64,000 bases of DNA from Marthasterias glacialis (taxonomy: Eukaryota; Echinodermata; Asteroidea; Forcipulatida; Asteriidae): assembly GCA_911728455.2 (NCBI GenBank), contig OU452231.1, positions 6,850,963 to 6,914,962 of the forward strand. The letters are read 5' to 3'. Under the pieces are notes generated by a model. The model was given only the letters and a program-made list of their open reading frames with translations. It ran no database searches and was not told the DNA's origin. Below are positions 10,242 through 20,670 of this stretch, in pieces. The translations under genes were made by a program, and so were the position numbers. Position 1 is the stretch's first letter, and each line of letters begins with the position of its first letter.

Positions 10242-11336
10242 ATGGAGTTCACGGATGCCCTCAAAGATTTCTTAGAAGCACAAGGCAAAACATTAGACGA
10301 ACTAAAAGGGTCCTTAGGGTTAGTTCCCGAGCCAAATTCAGACGAGCCATCCACGTCGGCCAATAACAAATCCAAGCTAGGTGTACCGGTAGTAATTGAT
10401 AAGACAAATAATAGTAGATCGTATCGAAGGCTGAGGTTGTTTTCTGGCCGAACCCCTACCCCTGCTGGAGAATTAGATTTTGAGAATTGGCGGCGTCTAG
10501 CCAAACAGCTCCTGAAAGACAGTAGCATTTCAGATACAGAGAAGAGGAGCAGAGTGACGGAGTCCTTGGTCCCTCCTGCGTTAGATGTTGTTTGGGCTGT
10601 TGGAGATGGTTCATCTGCAGACGACTATCTGGACTGCCTATCTAAAGCCTACGGGTCCACAGCTGATGGGGATGAATTACTCACTTCTTTCCGGTGTGAA
10701 TACCAAAAAGAAGTGGAAAAGGCGTCAGAATATCTCCTTCGTTTACACGCTCTGCTCACCAGGGTAGTTGAGGCAGATGGTGTTGAAGCATCAAGCGGTC
10801 CCAAGCTCCTCTGCAGCCAATTTCAGCGGGGATGTCTCTTCAACGACCCTCTTCTTCACACGCTGCAACTCCAAGCAAGAAAGTCCAATCCACCGTCTAT
10901 GTTGGAGTTGCTGCGTGAGGTAAGAACCGCTGAAACACAGCTGGAAGAGAAGCTTGGGAGACGGATGACGAAAAGATCTCCTTCAAAAGCTGCAGTCATG
11001 GAGCAATCAGCTTCAATTCCCCAGGCAAAGCCACTACCAGTACCTGTCCCCGTTGTAAATGGTGAAGTGAAGGAACTGAGGCAGGAGCTTGATAGACTCC
11101 ACCGCAGATTAGATGGACTCCTCAGAGGACAGAACAACAGCCGAGGCAGATTTTCTCCATCAAACTCCTTTACTCCCCGGCGAAATCCGACGTCTTTCTT
11201 CTGTTACAATTGTGGCCAGGAGGGACATCGCATGAGTGAATGTTCTTCACAGAAGAACCCAACCCTCGTCCAAGAAAAGATGATGGCCCGATTGACAGAA
11301 ACAAAGAATTCGGGAAACGCCGGCGGACAGCTGTAG
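10242..11336 (+). CDS. Gag, PNMA-like capsid with CCHC zinc knuckle
   Basis: This encodes the structural protein of the retrotransposon particle, 364 residues. I chose the ATG at 10242 because it has A at -3 and G at +4. The frame is open upstream only through a GTG at 10209. Residues about 64-235 read like the PNMA-family capsid: LRLFSGRTPTPAGELDFENW, then ESLVPPALDVVWAV, then LRLHALL. A linker rich in Pro, Ser and Arg follows. A CCHC knuckle then uses C321, C324, H329 and C334 and should bind element RNA. The pol frame overlaps the last 97 bases in the -1 register. An in-frame slippery GGGAAAC lies 15 bases before the stop codon. The PNMA resemblance rests on remembered family patterns. Confidence 0.92.
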   Translation: MEFTDALKDFLEAQGKTLDELKGSLGLVPEPNSDEPSTSANNKSKLGVPVVIDKTNNSRSYRRLRLFSGRTPTPAGELDFENWRRLAKQLLKDSSISDTEKRSRVTESLVPPALDVVWAVGDGSSADDYLDCLSKAYGSTADGDELLTSFRCEYQKEVEKASEYLLRLHALLTRVVEADGVEASSGPKLLCSQFQRGCLFNDPLLHTLQLQARKSNPPSMLELLREVRTAETQLEEKLGRRMTKRSPSKAAVMEQSASIPQAKPLPVPVPVVNGEVKELRQELDRLHRRLDGLLRGQNNSRGRFSPSNSFTPRRNPTSFFCYNCGQEGHRMSECSSQKNPTLVQEKMMARLTETKNSGNAGGQL

Positions 11337-14300
11337 AGATCCGAACAGTCGTCCCAAACTCATCCAAGGGTCAAGTGTATCGTCAGTCGAGTGATGTGGT
11401 ACAGTGTCAAGAGGTTACAACGAATGATGTTCCCCATGGTGTAGTCGGTGACCAAGCCATCACCCCTGTCTTCATCGATGGTCGTCCAGCCAAATGCCTC
11501 CTTGATACTGGGTCACAAGTTACATGTATAAGTGCAAAGTACCACGCTCTCCATCTTCCCCACCGTCAGCTTCAACCCCTCTCACACCTAGCGGTGATTG
11601 GTGCTGCTGGACAAAGGGTACCCTACAAAGGTTATGTAGAATTAAGCCTAAAGTTTCCAGCCACATCTGCTGGAGCTCAAAACGAGGTTGTAACTCTAGC
11701 CTTGGTATGCCCTGATCACAAAGAAGAAGATGATACGCCGCTGCTTGTTGGGACAAACACCAATGTTGTCAGAGAAATGGTGCGGGTTTGTGTACATAAA
11801 GGTGGCAAGAATTTCCTCAGAAAGCTCTCCGTCGATAGTGCGTGGGCAAAAGCTTACAAATTCTTCCCCAATCTGAGTCAGTCTGGTAGCCTTGGTTCGG
11901 TGAAGTCTTTAAAACTCACAACAATTAGGCCAGGGGAAGAGGTTGAAGTCACTTCAATTGTCAATAACCGCCTCCGTTCTGAGCGAGAAGTCTTTCTCGA
12001 GAAAGAGAGTTCATCCGAGCTTCCTGATGACGTCGAACTGAGGACCAGTCTGGTTGGTTTACCCGCTCGCAGGATGGCGAAGACGAAGGTAGTCCTCATC
12101 AACAAATCCTGTCAAGGTGTAGTCATCCCTGCTCGGTGCCGTCTTGCCACTGCTTTCTCCATCGAAGAGAAGTTGCCTTTCGATGAACAAAATTTGTCTT
12201 CATCTGTAACCCCACCAGAGTTTGATTTTGAAGGCTCTCCCCTCTCCGTCGAAAGTGTAGCAAGATTGAAACAATTACTGAACGATAGGACCGAAGTTTT
12301 TTCTCAAAATGATCTAGATATTGGGTGTACATCAGCCGTAAAGCACACAATAAATCTCTCTGATGAAACTCCATTCCGGGAAAACTCTAGGAGAATTCCC
12401 CCAGCAGATTTTGCCGACGCCAAGCAGCATCTGAGAGAACTCCAAGATAAAGGTATCATTCGCGAATCATCTAGTCAATTTGCCTCCCCCATAGTGTTGG
12501 TCCGTAAGAAGAATGGCGACTTGCGTTTGTGCATCGATTACCGCAAGATAAATGGCCGCACAATAAGGGACCAATACTCGATACCTAGAATTGAGGACAC
12601 ACTCCACGCCATGAATGGTTCCAAATGGTTTTCTTGCCTTGATTTAAAGTCGGGTTACTATCAGATTGAGATGGCAGAACAAGACAAACACAAGACGGCA
12701 TTCTGGTGCCCTTTGGGTTTTTATGAATTCAATCGTATGCCCCAAGGTATTACCAACGCTCCTGCAACTTTTCAAAGGCTGATGGAGAAATGCATGGGCG
12801 ATCTCCTTCATGGTGGGGTATTTGTCTATCTAGATGATATAATTATATTTGCAAAGTCCGCCGAAGAACATGAGACCCGACTCCTCCAGGTTTTGGACCG
12901 TCTCCGTCAGTTTGGTTTAAAACTCAGTCCAACTAAGTGTAAGTTTTTCCAAGCGTCCGTAAAATGCCTTGGGCATGTAATTTCCACTGAGGGTGTCAGC
13001 ACAGATCCATGCAAGATAGATGCGGTCAAGTCTTGGCCTGTCCCAAATACTGCCAGGGAGCTCAAGTCATTTCTTGGGTTCACGGGATATTATCGCCGGT
13101 TTGTTGAGGGTTATTCTTCCATTGCGAGACCCTTAAATGACCTGACTGCAGGGTGTGACCTCACGAAGAGAAAGAAAACGAGTAAGAAGAAAGAGAAGCA
13201 GATAAAACTCCGCCCTGCAAATGAGCCGTTTGGCGAGTCCTGGTCTCCATCGTGTCAGAGTTCATTTGACACACTGGTTCAGAAGTTGATCACTGCTCCC
13301 GTGTTGGGTTTTGTTGACTATAGCCGACCGTTCATCCTCCATACCGATGCTAGTGGGACAGGACTTGGTGCTGCACTCTACCAAGAGGGTGATGATGGGC
13401 GACCCCATGTCATTGCATATGCTAGCCGTGGCCTGTCTAAGAGTGAGCTCAACTACCCCGCCTACAAGTGGGAATTCTTGGCTCTGAAGTGGGCGATCAC
13501 TGAGAAGTTTCGTGATTATTTATACGGTGGTTCCTTCACTGTACTGACCGACAACAACCCGCTGACTTACATCCTCACAACCGCCAAACTTGACGCCACC
13601 GGCCATCGTTGGTTAGCAGCCCTCGCTAACTTTGACTTCAATATCAAGTATCGCCCTGGCAACAAGAACGCCGACGCAGATGGGTTATCGAGAAGACCGC
13701 AGTCACCCCCACTCGTAGATAACGAGTCTTTAGAGGTTGAAAGGAAGATTTCGCAACTCCGTGACCGGATCATTCATCCTCCTGAAGACGGTGTGTGTTC
13801 CAAAGAGGTATTCCGAGCTGTTTGTCAACAACATGGTGTCAATGTACTAGCAAACGATGAAGACGAGCCAGCACTTATTGAGAGTCTAACCAGCTCACCA
13901 GAAGTTGTCCCATCAGATTTTTCTACCCCATTGTCGACCCAGACTGCGTTCCCAATGATGAACCCCGACGACTGGAGACAACTACAGGGTGAGGATGACA
14001 ACATCAGGCTCGCAATCGAATGTGTCCAAAGTGGCGAGAATCCTCGAGGTGTTCAACGATCAGAGTTGCCGAGAGAAACTCAACTCCTTCTTCGCCAGTG
14101 GGATAAGTTGGGGCTTGAAGATGGTGTCCTATACCGCAAGAGCATCACGAGTACTGGTCTTGATATTTCTCAGCTTGTTGTCCCAAAGAGTCACCGTGAG
14201 AGAGCTTTGCAGGGTGTACATGATGATGTCGGCCATCTTGGTTTTGAGAGAACTTTAGATCTTGCCCGATCACGATTTTTCTGGCCTAACATGTCCCCTG

Positions 14301-15841
14301 ACGTTGAAAAGAAGTGCCAGACGTGCGAACGGTGTGTCCGACGGAAAAGACGTGCTGGTAAATATGCGCCCCTCGTGTCGATCCAGACGTCATCGCCGAT
14401 GCAACTAGTCTGCATCGATTTTCTCAGTTTAGAGCCAGATGATAGTAACACTAAGGATATACTCGTTGTAACCGACCATTACACTCGTTACGCCCAGGCC
14501 TTCCCAACTAAGAACCAGACATCGCAGACTGTAGCAAAGGTGCTGTGGGAGAATTATTTTGTGCATTATGGTTTTCCGGAACGCTTGCATTCCGACCAAG
14601 GACGAGATTTTGAGGCCCGCCTTATCCAAGACCTTTGTAAAATTTCGGGAATTAAGAAGTCAAGAACCACTCCTTATCACCCCCAAGGGAATGGCCAGTG
14701 CGAGCGGTTCAACCAAACGCTGCTGAACATGCTTGGCACCCTTGAGGAGGAACAGAAGAGAAAATGGAGGTTGCATGTTGGACCCCTGGTGCATGCGTAC
14801 AACTGCACAAAGCACACCTCCACCGGGATGTCGCCCTATTTCCTCATGTTCGGTAGAGAACCCCGCCTCCCTATCGACCTACTATTCGGGTTACCCCGCA
14901 CTCAAAATGAAGCCAATCATGTGAAGTACGCCGAAGACTTGAAAGGACGACTTCGGAAGGCCCATGAATTAGCATCTGCTGCCATGGAGAAGAGTGCCCT
15001 CGCCAATAAGACGCGTTACGACCGACATGTTCGAGATAATTCCCTGAAAGAGGACGACCGAGTCCTAGTAAAGAACGTCGGTTTGAAAGGGAAACACAAA
15101 TTGGCTGACCGCTGGAGTAAGACGGTTTACCGCGTCCACAAGAGAGTCAGTCCTGACATGCCAGTCTATGAAGTGTGCCCAATTGATGGGGGTGGCCCAA
15201 CTAGGACTCTCCATCGTAACATGCTACTTCCGGTTGGTTTTCTCCCTTCATGTGATGATGCCCCTGGTAACCGCGAGCGACCCATACCGAAGCCCCGCCG
15301 CAGACGTCCCCAAAGGCGACCACTGCCAACACCACCAATAGATGATATGGTGGATGCATTGGATTCTGATATATCTGATGACAATTTCTATGTTCTCCGT
15401 CCAGTCCAAGCCGAGGGACAGTCAGCCGCACTCAATCCAGGTGCCCCAGTTTTTGTTCCAACGCCATTGACTGATGAAGTTGTCGAAGTACCTAACCCGA
15501 TGGAGGAGAGTGAACCTGCCCAAGGTCCACCCAGCCTAGCCTCCGACGAGACGATGCCCTCTGAGGAAAGCCCCACCGACAACACTTCTTCTTCTCACTC
15601 ATCTTCTGATAATTCAGTGGATACGAAGGCGGAGGAGGATTCTAACCCAGAACCCTCAGTTCACATAGCCAGTGGGACAACCTCAGTCGATACAGATACT
15701 AGGGAAACCCCTAACCCCTACCCCCAGCGTAATAGAAAGCCGCCTCAATATTATGGTTTTGAGGAGCAGAGAGCAAAACTCCTTGAACAACATTTAACTA
15801 TGCAGCAGAGATCCCTAGAAGTTATTAGTAATCTGATTTAA
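11240..15841 (+). CDS. Pol polyprotein: protease, RT, RNase H, integrase
   Basis: The frame is open for 1533 codons after a TGA at 11237. In life it is probably entered by -1 frameshifting near 11312-11318, about codon 25, and not from its first ATG. An aspartic protease motif LLDTGS has D89. Reverse transcriptase has LCIDYRKIN and the active-site YLDD at 530-533. RNase H follows with HTDASG (D703), a downstream Glu, and LTDNNPL. Integrase has an HHCC zinc site from H994 (HDDVGH, then CQTCERC). Its catalytic triad is D1060, D1119 and E1155, with the standard 35-residue spacing of the last two. RT-RNaseH-integrase order places it in Ty3/gypsy. The C-terminal 200 residues are Arg/Pro-rich, then acidic and Ser-rich, with no chromodomain recognised. 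No internal stop or frameshift was seen, so the enzyme set looks intact. Confidence 0.95.
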   Translation: MFFTEEPNPRPRKDDGPIDRNKEFGKRRRTAVEIRTVVPNSSKGQVYRQSSDVVQCQEVTTNDVPHGVVGDQAITPVFIDGRPAKCLLDTGSQVTCISAKYHALHLPHRQLQPLSHLAVIGAAGQRVPYKGYVELSLKFPATSAGAQNEVVTLALVCPDHKEEDDTPLLVGTNTNVVREMVRVCVHKGGKNFLRKLSVDSAWAKAYKFFPNLSQSGSLGSVKSLKLTTIRPGEEVEVTSIVNNRLRSEREVFLEKESSSELPDDVELRTSLVGLPARRMAKTKVVLINKSCQGVVIPARCRLATAFSIEEKLPFDEQNLSSSVTPPEFDFEGSPLSVESVARLKQLLNDRTEVFSQNDLDIGCTSAVKHTINLSDETPFRENSRRIPPADFADAKQHLRELQDKGIIRESSSQFASPIVLVRKKNGDLRLCIDYRKINGRTIRDQYSIPRIEDTLHAMNGSKWFSCLDLKSGYYQIEMAEQDKHKTAFWCPLGFYEFNRMPQGITNAPATFQRLMEKCMGDLLHGGVFVYLDDIIIFAKSAEEHETRLLQVLDRLRQFGLKLSPTKCKFFQASVKCLGHVISTEGVSTDPCKIDAVKSWPVPNTARELKSFLGFTGYYRRFVEGYSSIARPLNDLTAGCDLTKRKKTSKKKEKQIKLRPANEPFGESWSPSCQSSFDTLVQKLITAPVLGFVDYSRPFILHTDASGTGLGAALYQEGDDGRPHVIAYASRGLSKSELNYPAYKWEFLALKWAITEKFRDYLYGGSFTVLTDNNPLTYILTTAKLDATGHRWLAALANFDFNIKYRPGNKNADADGLSRRPQSPPLVDNESLEVERKISQLRDRIIHPPEDGVCSKEVFRAVCQQHGVNVLANDEDEPALIESLTSSPEVVPSDFSTPLSTQTAFPMMNPDDWRQLQGEDDNIRLAIECVQSGENPRGVQRSELPRETQLLLRQWDKLGLEDGVLYRKSITSTGLDISQLVVPKSHRERALQGVHDDVGHLGFERTLDLARSRFFWPNMSPDVEKKCQTCERCVRRKRRAGKYAPLVSIQTSSPMQLVCIDFLSLEPDDSNTKDILVVTDHYTRYAQAFPTKNQTSQTVAKVLWENYFVHYGFPERLHSDQGRDFEARLIQDLCKISGIKKSRTTPYHPQGNGQCERFNQTLLNMLGTLEEEQKRKWRLHVGPLVHAYNCTKHTSTGMSPYFLMFGREPRLPIDLLFGLPRTQNEANHVKYAEDLKGRLRKAHELASAAMEKSALANKTRYDRHVRDNSLKEDDRVLVKNVGLKGKHKLADRWSKTVYRVHKRVSPDMPVYEVCPIDGGGPTRTLHRNMLLPVGFLPSCDDAPGNRERPIPKPRRRRPQRRPLPTPPIDDMVDALDSDISDDNFYVLRPVQAEGQSAALNPGAPVFVPTPLTDEVVEVPNPMEESEPAQGPPSLASDETMPSEESPTDNTSSSHSSSDNSVDTKAEEDSNPEPSVHIASGTTSVDTDTRETPNPYPQRNRKPPQYYGFEEQRAKLLEQHLTMQQRSLEVISNLI
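11312..11318 (+). other. Slippery heptamer for -1 gag-pol frameshift
   Basis: G GGA AAC lies exactly in the X XXY YYZ register of gag, whose codons are GGA and AAC. It sits 15 bases before the gag TAG at 11334. GGGAAAC is an established retroviral slippery sequence. Downstream, GC-rich bases can pair weakly (GGAC 11325-11328 with GTCC 11351-11354, or CGGA 11324-11327 with TCCG 11340-11343). Pol is in the -1 frame and open across the site. Confidence 0.8.
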
Positions 15842-15914
15842 GCGATTTACCATAAAGATTAATTGTTTTAGTCCTAAATGAGAGACCAGGTACATGTCGA
15901 GGACGCCATGATTC

Positions 15915-15927
15915 AAGAAGGCGCGAA
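15915..15927 (+). other. Candidate polypurine tract
   Basis: AAGAAGGCGCGAA directly abuts the 3' LTR, which is where the plus-strand primer lies in LTR elements. Two C residues interrupt it, so it is a weak match supported mainly by position. Confidence 0.35.
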
Positions 15928-18198
15928 TGTCGGACCCTGTTATAAATTGCATTTATAACTTTTTTTAAGGCAGTCCGACGAATTTTCCTTTAAGTTAAAA
16001 CTCTCATATATTTTGGCATTTCCCCAAAGTCTTGGAGTGTAAGATACTTTAACTTCCCCCTTATCTTAACTCTGTAACTTATTGTTTATCACACTTCCAT
16101 GGAGGAAGGGTGAAGTTGCTGTTCCCACGGTAGTCTTGCTGACCACAGCATAAATTAGCCATGCCGGAACCATCCAGGGACATTATGTAATCCTCTCTGC
16201 ATTCTCACTATTTTGCAAGTTTAGAAGTTTTCTTTGTCTTAGGCAATCTTCCCACGGATTTGGTCATTTATTGCTGACCACAGGTTTCTTAAGAATTTTG
16301 TTGGTCATTTATTGCTGACCACAGGTTTCTTGAGAATTTTAAGCCACTAGTCCTTTTGTGATTGGTTGAAATTCAATCACACCACTCCTTGTTAGAGATT
16401 TTTGACCAATTAGATAGTTTAGTTTTCTGTCCGAGTACGTGACCGGCAGGGTTTTTTATCCCCTGTTTCGCTCCTGATTCTTCAGAAGCGAAAACGGCCT
16501 CGATGCAAGAAGGACTTGCTAGAAAGTGCTAAGAGCCTTTGCACTTTGCTTAGTTGCCTTCGGTAGAAACAAGTGTTGCTTCCCTAAGAACCTTGTTCCT
16601 AAATCCTCTTCTTGCATCCCTTACCACGTGCTCTGTTGATACAGGTAAGCTACTTTTATTTTTACTTTTGTATGTATAAAACTATTTCTGAACATTGACT
16701 CTTGATCGATAATCAACAAATAGTTAAAGATGAGCTCAGGATTCGATTGGACAATGCTGATGACTGTATTAAGATGTACAAGTTCACTACTATATTTCAT
16801 TGTATAACATTTTTATAGCTTTTAATCATGTGAACGGAAAAGCTTTAGGAGCTCCGTCCGATTTACTACTTTGTTATTTTATTGTCATTTATCTAGGATC
16901 TAGTCATAGGCTTATTGTATTTAGTGTTGATAAAATTTAGAATGTGCACTCGTGCATATATTGCCGTTCAAGACGTTTCCACTTTCGATAGAATCCATTG
17001 GGTTATTGAACACTTGTTGGAGTATTCCGTGATTCGATAAGTAGTTTTCCATATCTGATTAGCCAACTACTAGCCTGGCCAGACAAGCCTTGTCCTCAGA
17101 TAACTCCTTTCTTACACTGAAAGATGCTTAGGCACATTCCTCGATTAATTTTAGGTTGACTATACGACCGTCTGCTGTGTAGCACATAACCAATAGTAAC
17201 CTTTGGCCTTGGTTGACCACTCTGTTGCATTCCGTATGCATGCACAAACGATTCATATGAAGGTGTCGCTTATATTCTATTTACGATTCATTTCCAACGT
17301 TAGTATTTTACTAATGATTATGTTCTAGAGATAATTCTCAAATTCGTTGAACGAGTGATATTTTAGTCTGTTTAATCCGTTGCTTATAGTTCTTTATTAG
17401 TTGTATGTTAAATATTTGATAATTTTGAGTGAGAAGCGAAAACGGCCTCGATGCAAGAAGGACTTGCTAGAAAGTGCTAAGAGCCTTTGCACTTTGCTTA
17501 GTTGCCTTCGGTAGAAACAAGTGTTGCTTCCCTAAGAACCTTGTTCCTAAATCCTCTTCTTGCATCCCTTACCACGTGCTCTGTTGATACAGATGCATAT
17601 TCCCCAGGTTCGCTTTGGTAGATTTGACCCGGTTCATCTCTCCACAATGCCCCGCTTCTCAACCCTTTTCATCGCTGTTTCTGGACTTTGAAGTTTTCCT
17701 ACTTGGAGCCCATCTGAGTACGAGTGTGTCTTCCCAGTTCCAGACGTGGAAGTGCAGAAAACCCAGCTAAGATCATTATCATATCCATGTGTATTAACTG
17801 ATTGATTGTTGTATTATATTGATTATTTCCTCCAGTGGTGTAAAATTGTTGATTGTCGTTATTCTTCACGGTCAGTGAAATAATATTTCCCTTGTTCATT
17901 TGCGATTCTTTCTAATCATTCCTTGTCGTTGACATTGGACAAACCACTGTAGGATTTAATTACATTGTGTATTTCATCAACGTGTTCGTTTGATGACTTC
18001 TAACTGAAGTGATTGTACTTGAATTGACTTATTATACTTGTTGGTATATTCAGTGAAATAACAATACGCTGATTCCAGACTAGAGAATCAAATCAAATAT
18101 TGCTGTCCGTTGCGTTTCCTTACCGAGCAAGAGTTCCTTAAAGAAACATCGAACCGAGCACAGACTCTTTAATATTATAGAGGCTTATACCTGTGACA
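15928..18198 (+). repeat. 3' LTR (2271 bp)
   Basis: I found no substitution or indel relative to the 5' LTR across the lines compared, and the offset stays at 8287 from end to end. It carries the same 41-bp tandem repeat (16260-16341) and 161-bp repeats. The element therefore inserted too recently for visible LTR divergence. Confidence 0.95.
16484..17592 (+). repeat. 161-bp direct repeat pair inside the 3' LTR
   Basis: Copies at 16484-16644 and 17432-17592 correspond base for base to those in the 5' LTR. The first is followed by GTAAGC and the second by ATGCATATT, as there. The duplication therefore predates this insertion. Confidence 0.8.
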
Positions 18199-18200
18199 TA

Positions 18201-18407
18201 CACCAATCCGAGCGGCGCTCGTTTATAGTGTTTTACACCACCGCAGCTATGCACTCCGAACCGCGCGCGTGACACGGCAATAGCGCGTCAGCCCGCATAT
18301 GTACTAATCAGCATGGAGGATTCACGGTACGTGTGCGTCGACGCGCGCGTGCAGCGGCCAAAGTTGCGGAGGTGTAAACGCCCATGAACAAGCTGCTCGG
18401 ATTAGTC
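18201..18407. mobile_element. TA-flanked MITE interrupted by the retrotransposon
   Basis: The right end reads GCTCGGATTAGTC before TA, and the left end CACCAATCCGAGC follows TA. The first two bases of the left end also remain at 7639-7640 on the far side of the retrotransposon. The element is about 207 bp and matches, in reverse orientation, the intact copy at 60188-60391. The TA flanks and 13-bp TIR suggest mobilisation by a Tc1/mariner-type transposase. No transposase is encoded. Confidence 0.8.
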
Positions 18408-20538
18408 TATACGCCATCGGTTATTTTGATTAAGAACCCGTTCTTTTAAGAACCACCTTAGAACGTTACATATATTATTATACATGGTATGACCGAGAAC
18501 CCTTGGTATCTAGAGCTGCTTGAAAACAAAAGCAGACTGAACATTTTAATAAACGGCAGTCAATGGATAAAAAAAAACACCAATGGGAATAAACATTTGA
18601 AACTGTACACAAATACAAAGAAGTTAAACATCAATCTTGAGTGCACTTTTATGACACTGTAATACTATTGCCTGTTTTCAGTTATTTCTTTAATGCAATT
18701 CACCCGTCACAAGGCCCAAAGGCCACTCGAGGTGTGGGCTACTTTTTGAAAGGATAGACACCTGCCCCAGTGCGCAGAAGCAAGGCATGGTGAGATATAA
18801 CCGAAAATCTCTTCACAGAACAGCTAAGAACAACTGTTCAACAGTATATTTGACCTGAAGCCATGTCAGTCAATCACATAATATGATGATATTTCCTAAC
18901 ACGTCGTCTCAACCTCTGGATGCACACCTAGAGGGGATTAGGACGAGGAGTTTACTTTTAACACAATTCTCTCTCGTCCCACTCACACCTACAGGCTAAA
19001 TGTACATCACCTCCATATTTCAGATCATCTACTCTTATGTATTGAATGGTCATTGTTTGGATCAATGATAGTGCAATGGGGATGAGTGAAGTATTTAGTT
19101 TGCTCGCGATGTGCGACCACGAAGAGGGACTATCGCTGAGAGTTTGGCTGCCCGCAGGGCGCTTTAGAGACGTGACATCGCCAGGCCGTTGCTGGGCTGT
19201 CGATCACGTTGTTGGGGGTATCGATGTCCTGGCAACCGTAACGTTATTTGCATGTTTTATAGAATGTCATGGTACTCCGAATGATTGGTGTTACACGTTG
19301 TAATAGACTTTTATCATGGTACGGCCGTCTTGATTTTCTCCCATTCAAACCAATGTAACCAAACTGAGGCTGGAAGGGCAAATAGTCTGGTTCCTTTTTG
19401 TGCGATGAATATTAGGATCGGTTACTGTTATTGGATACAGGGAACATGACCAAGATGGTGGCAGCAAGATAAAGGTCTATGGAGCATAACCTGGTATCTT
19501 TTGGGCACTCATAACCGCAGATCTGCTCTTGCAACGTCACATCCGCGAGTTTTGCCAACCAGTAGTTTAAATAAAATCAAACTAGGTCAGATTTTGTACC
19601 AACCCAGTTATACATTTTGTGCTTCTCAATGCCGCCCATACGAATCCTGGGTCGGCTGAGTTTGTGAATTTTAATTCTTTAAAAAGAATGATCTAAAGTG
19701 ACACGATCACTCAATGCACCATTCGACGGGAATAATGTTCAGAATCAATATCAATTTGTACCAAATAAGTAAGACATACTTCTCTCATAGTACCCAAAGC
19801 TATTATTATTATTATTATTATTATTTATTATTGTTGTATATATTAATGTGCTGATTTCTTGATGACCAATATTCACCAATGTAAACGGTGACCTGCCTCG
19901 ACTAGTCTGGAATCATAAATATTTAGATTACAAGCTGTTTACTATCAGCATGGTCAAGAAACACAATGACCAAATGGTATCTAAATCAGAGAGGATGAAT
20001 AAATAAATGCAGCTTTCCCGAATCCTCATTATTTAGAACGATGTACATCAGTATACGATCTCCTGGTTAGGCCTAATATAATATATATATATACTTTTTT
20101 ATGTAAGGCTCCCATCATACAGAACAAGGCCGCTCTAGGTGAGGGCTACAAGGAAAAGAGAAAGAAAGCAGAATAAATTAGGGCAGAAGAAAGCTGTTTA
20201 GATTCTGCTTTTATTGAGAAAGATTATAGCCCGCAGGAAAACAGGATACTGGCAAAGAGTTCCACAGTGAAGCAGTGCGTGGGAAAAAACTTGTGTAGAG
20301 TACACCTTCGAATTGCATTTTGGAACCGTTATTTTAGGGGACAAAGCCACCCTGATGATGATAGTTATCAGTGAAGCGCAAGTTTCAAAGAAAAAGTACC
20401 CTATACGCACTGTCCCATTTCAGGCAAAACGAACTTTTGTAAAAGATCGAATAAGATCTTATATGTCCGCAACACATTGTGAGAAAGGTAAAGACCTGAG
20501 ACTGCCCATGCAGTTCCTTAAAGCCGTGATGACACGGA
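18408..20538. other. No gene recognised
   Basis: This is non-coding sequence with an (ATT)n microsatellite at about 19801-19835 and an AT dinucleotide stretch near 20080. An 85-codon frame at 19046-19303 has no family resemblance and no supporting context. Confidence 0.5.
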
Positions 20539-20670
20539 GGCCGGGTCCGAATTGGCGGCTACGGCTACGGCTACGGCTAATGCTGGATCAACGCGTCATT
20601 ACGCATTGAAGTACAGGGCGTCCTTAGCAACAGCTGCAGCCGTAGCGATAGCCTCTAATTCGGATCGGCC
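20539..20670. mobile_element. GGCTAC-hexamer fold-back MITE, copy 1
   Basis: The left arm reads GTCCGAATTGGC, then GGCTAC repeated four times with the last unit truncated. The right arm ends CTGCAGCCGTAGCGATAGCC, then TCTAATTCGGATCGGCC, which is roughly its complement. The interior ATTGAAGTACAGGGCGTCC matches the copies at 45.2 and 45.4 kb. It is non-coding. Confidence 0.7.

Larger units (their letters stand above)
7641..18198 (+). mobile_element. Complete Ty3/gypsy-type LTR retrotransposon
   Basis: The 10,558-bp element has direct LTRs at 7641-9911 and 15928-18198, with a constant offset of 8287 bp. Each LTR begins TGTC and ends GACA. The site is flanked by the 4-bp duplication TACA (7637-7640 and 18199-18202), or ATACA if the last A is counted as target. 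The order is LTR, primer binding site, gag, pol (protease, RT, RNase H, integrase), LTR. That order with integrase last defines Ty3/gypsy. No envelope-like frame lies after pol, where only 86 bp remain. Both frames are intact and I saw no differences between the LTRs, so the copy looks recent and possibly competent. It interrupts a MITE whose body resumes at 18201. Confidence 0.95.

Noticed and set aside
15842..15927. An envelope gene after pol
   Set aside because: Only 86 bases separate the pol stop from the 3' LTR, and the end of pol shows no signal peptide or membrane segment.
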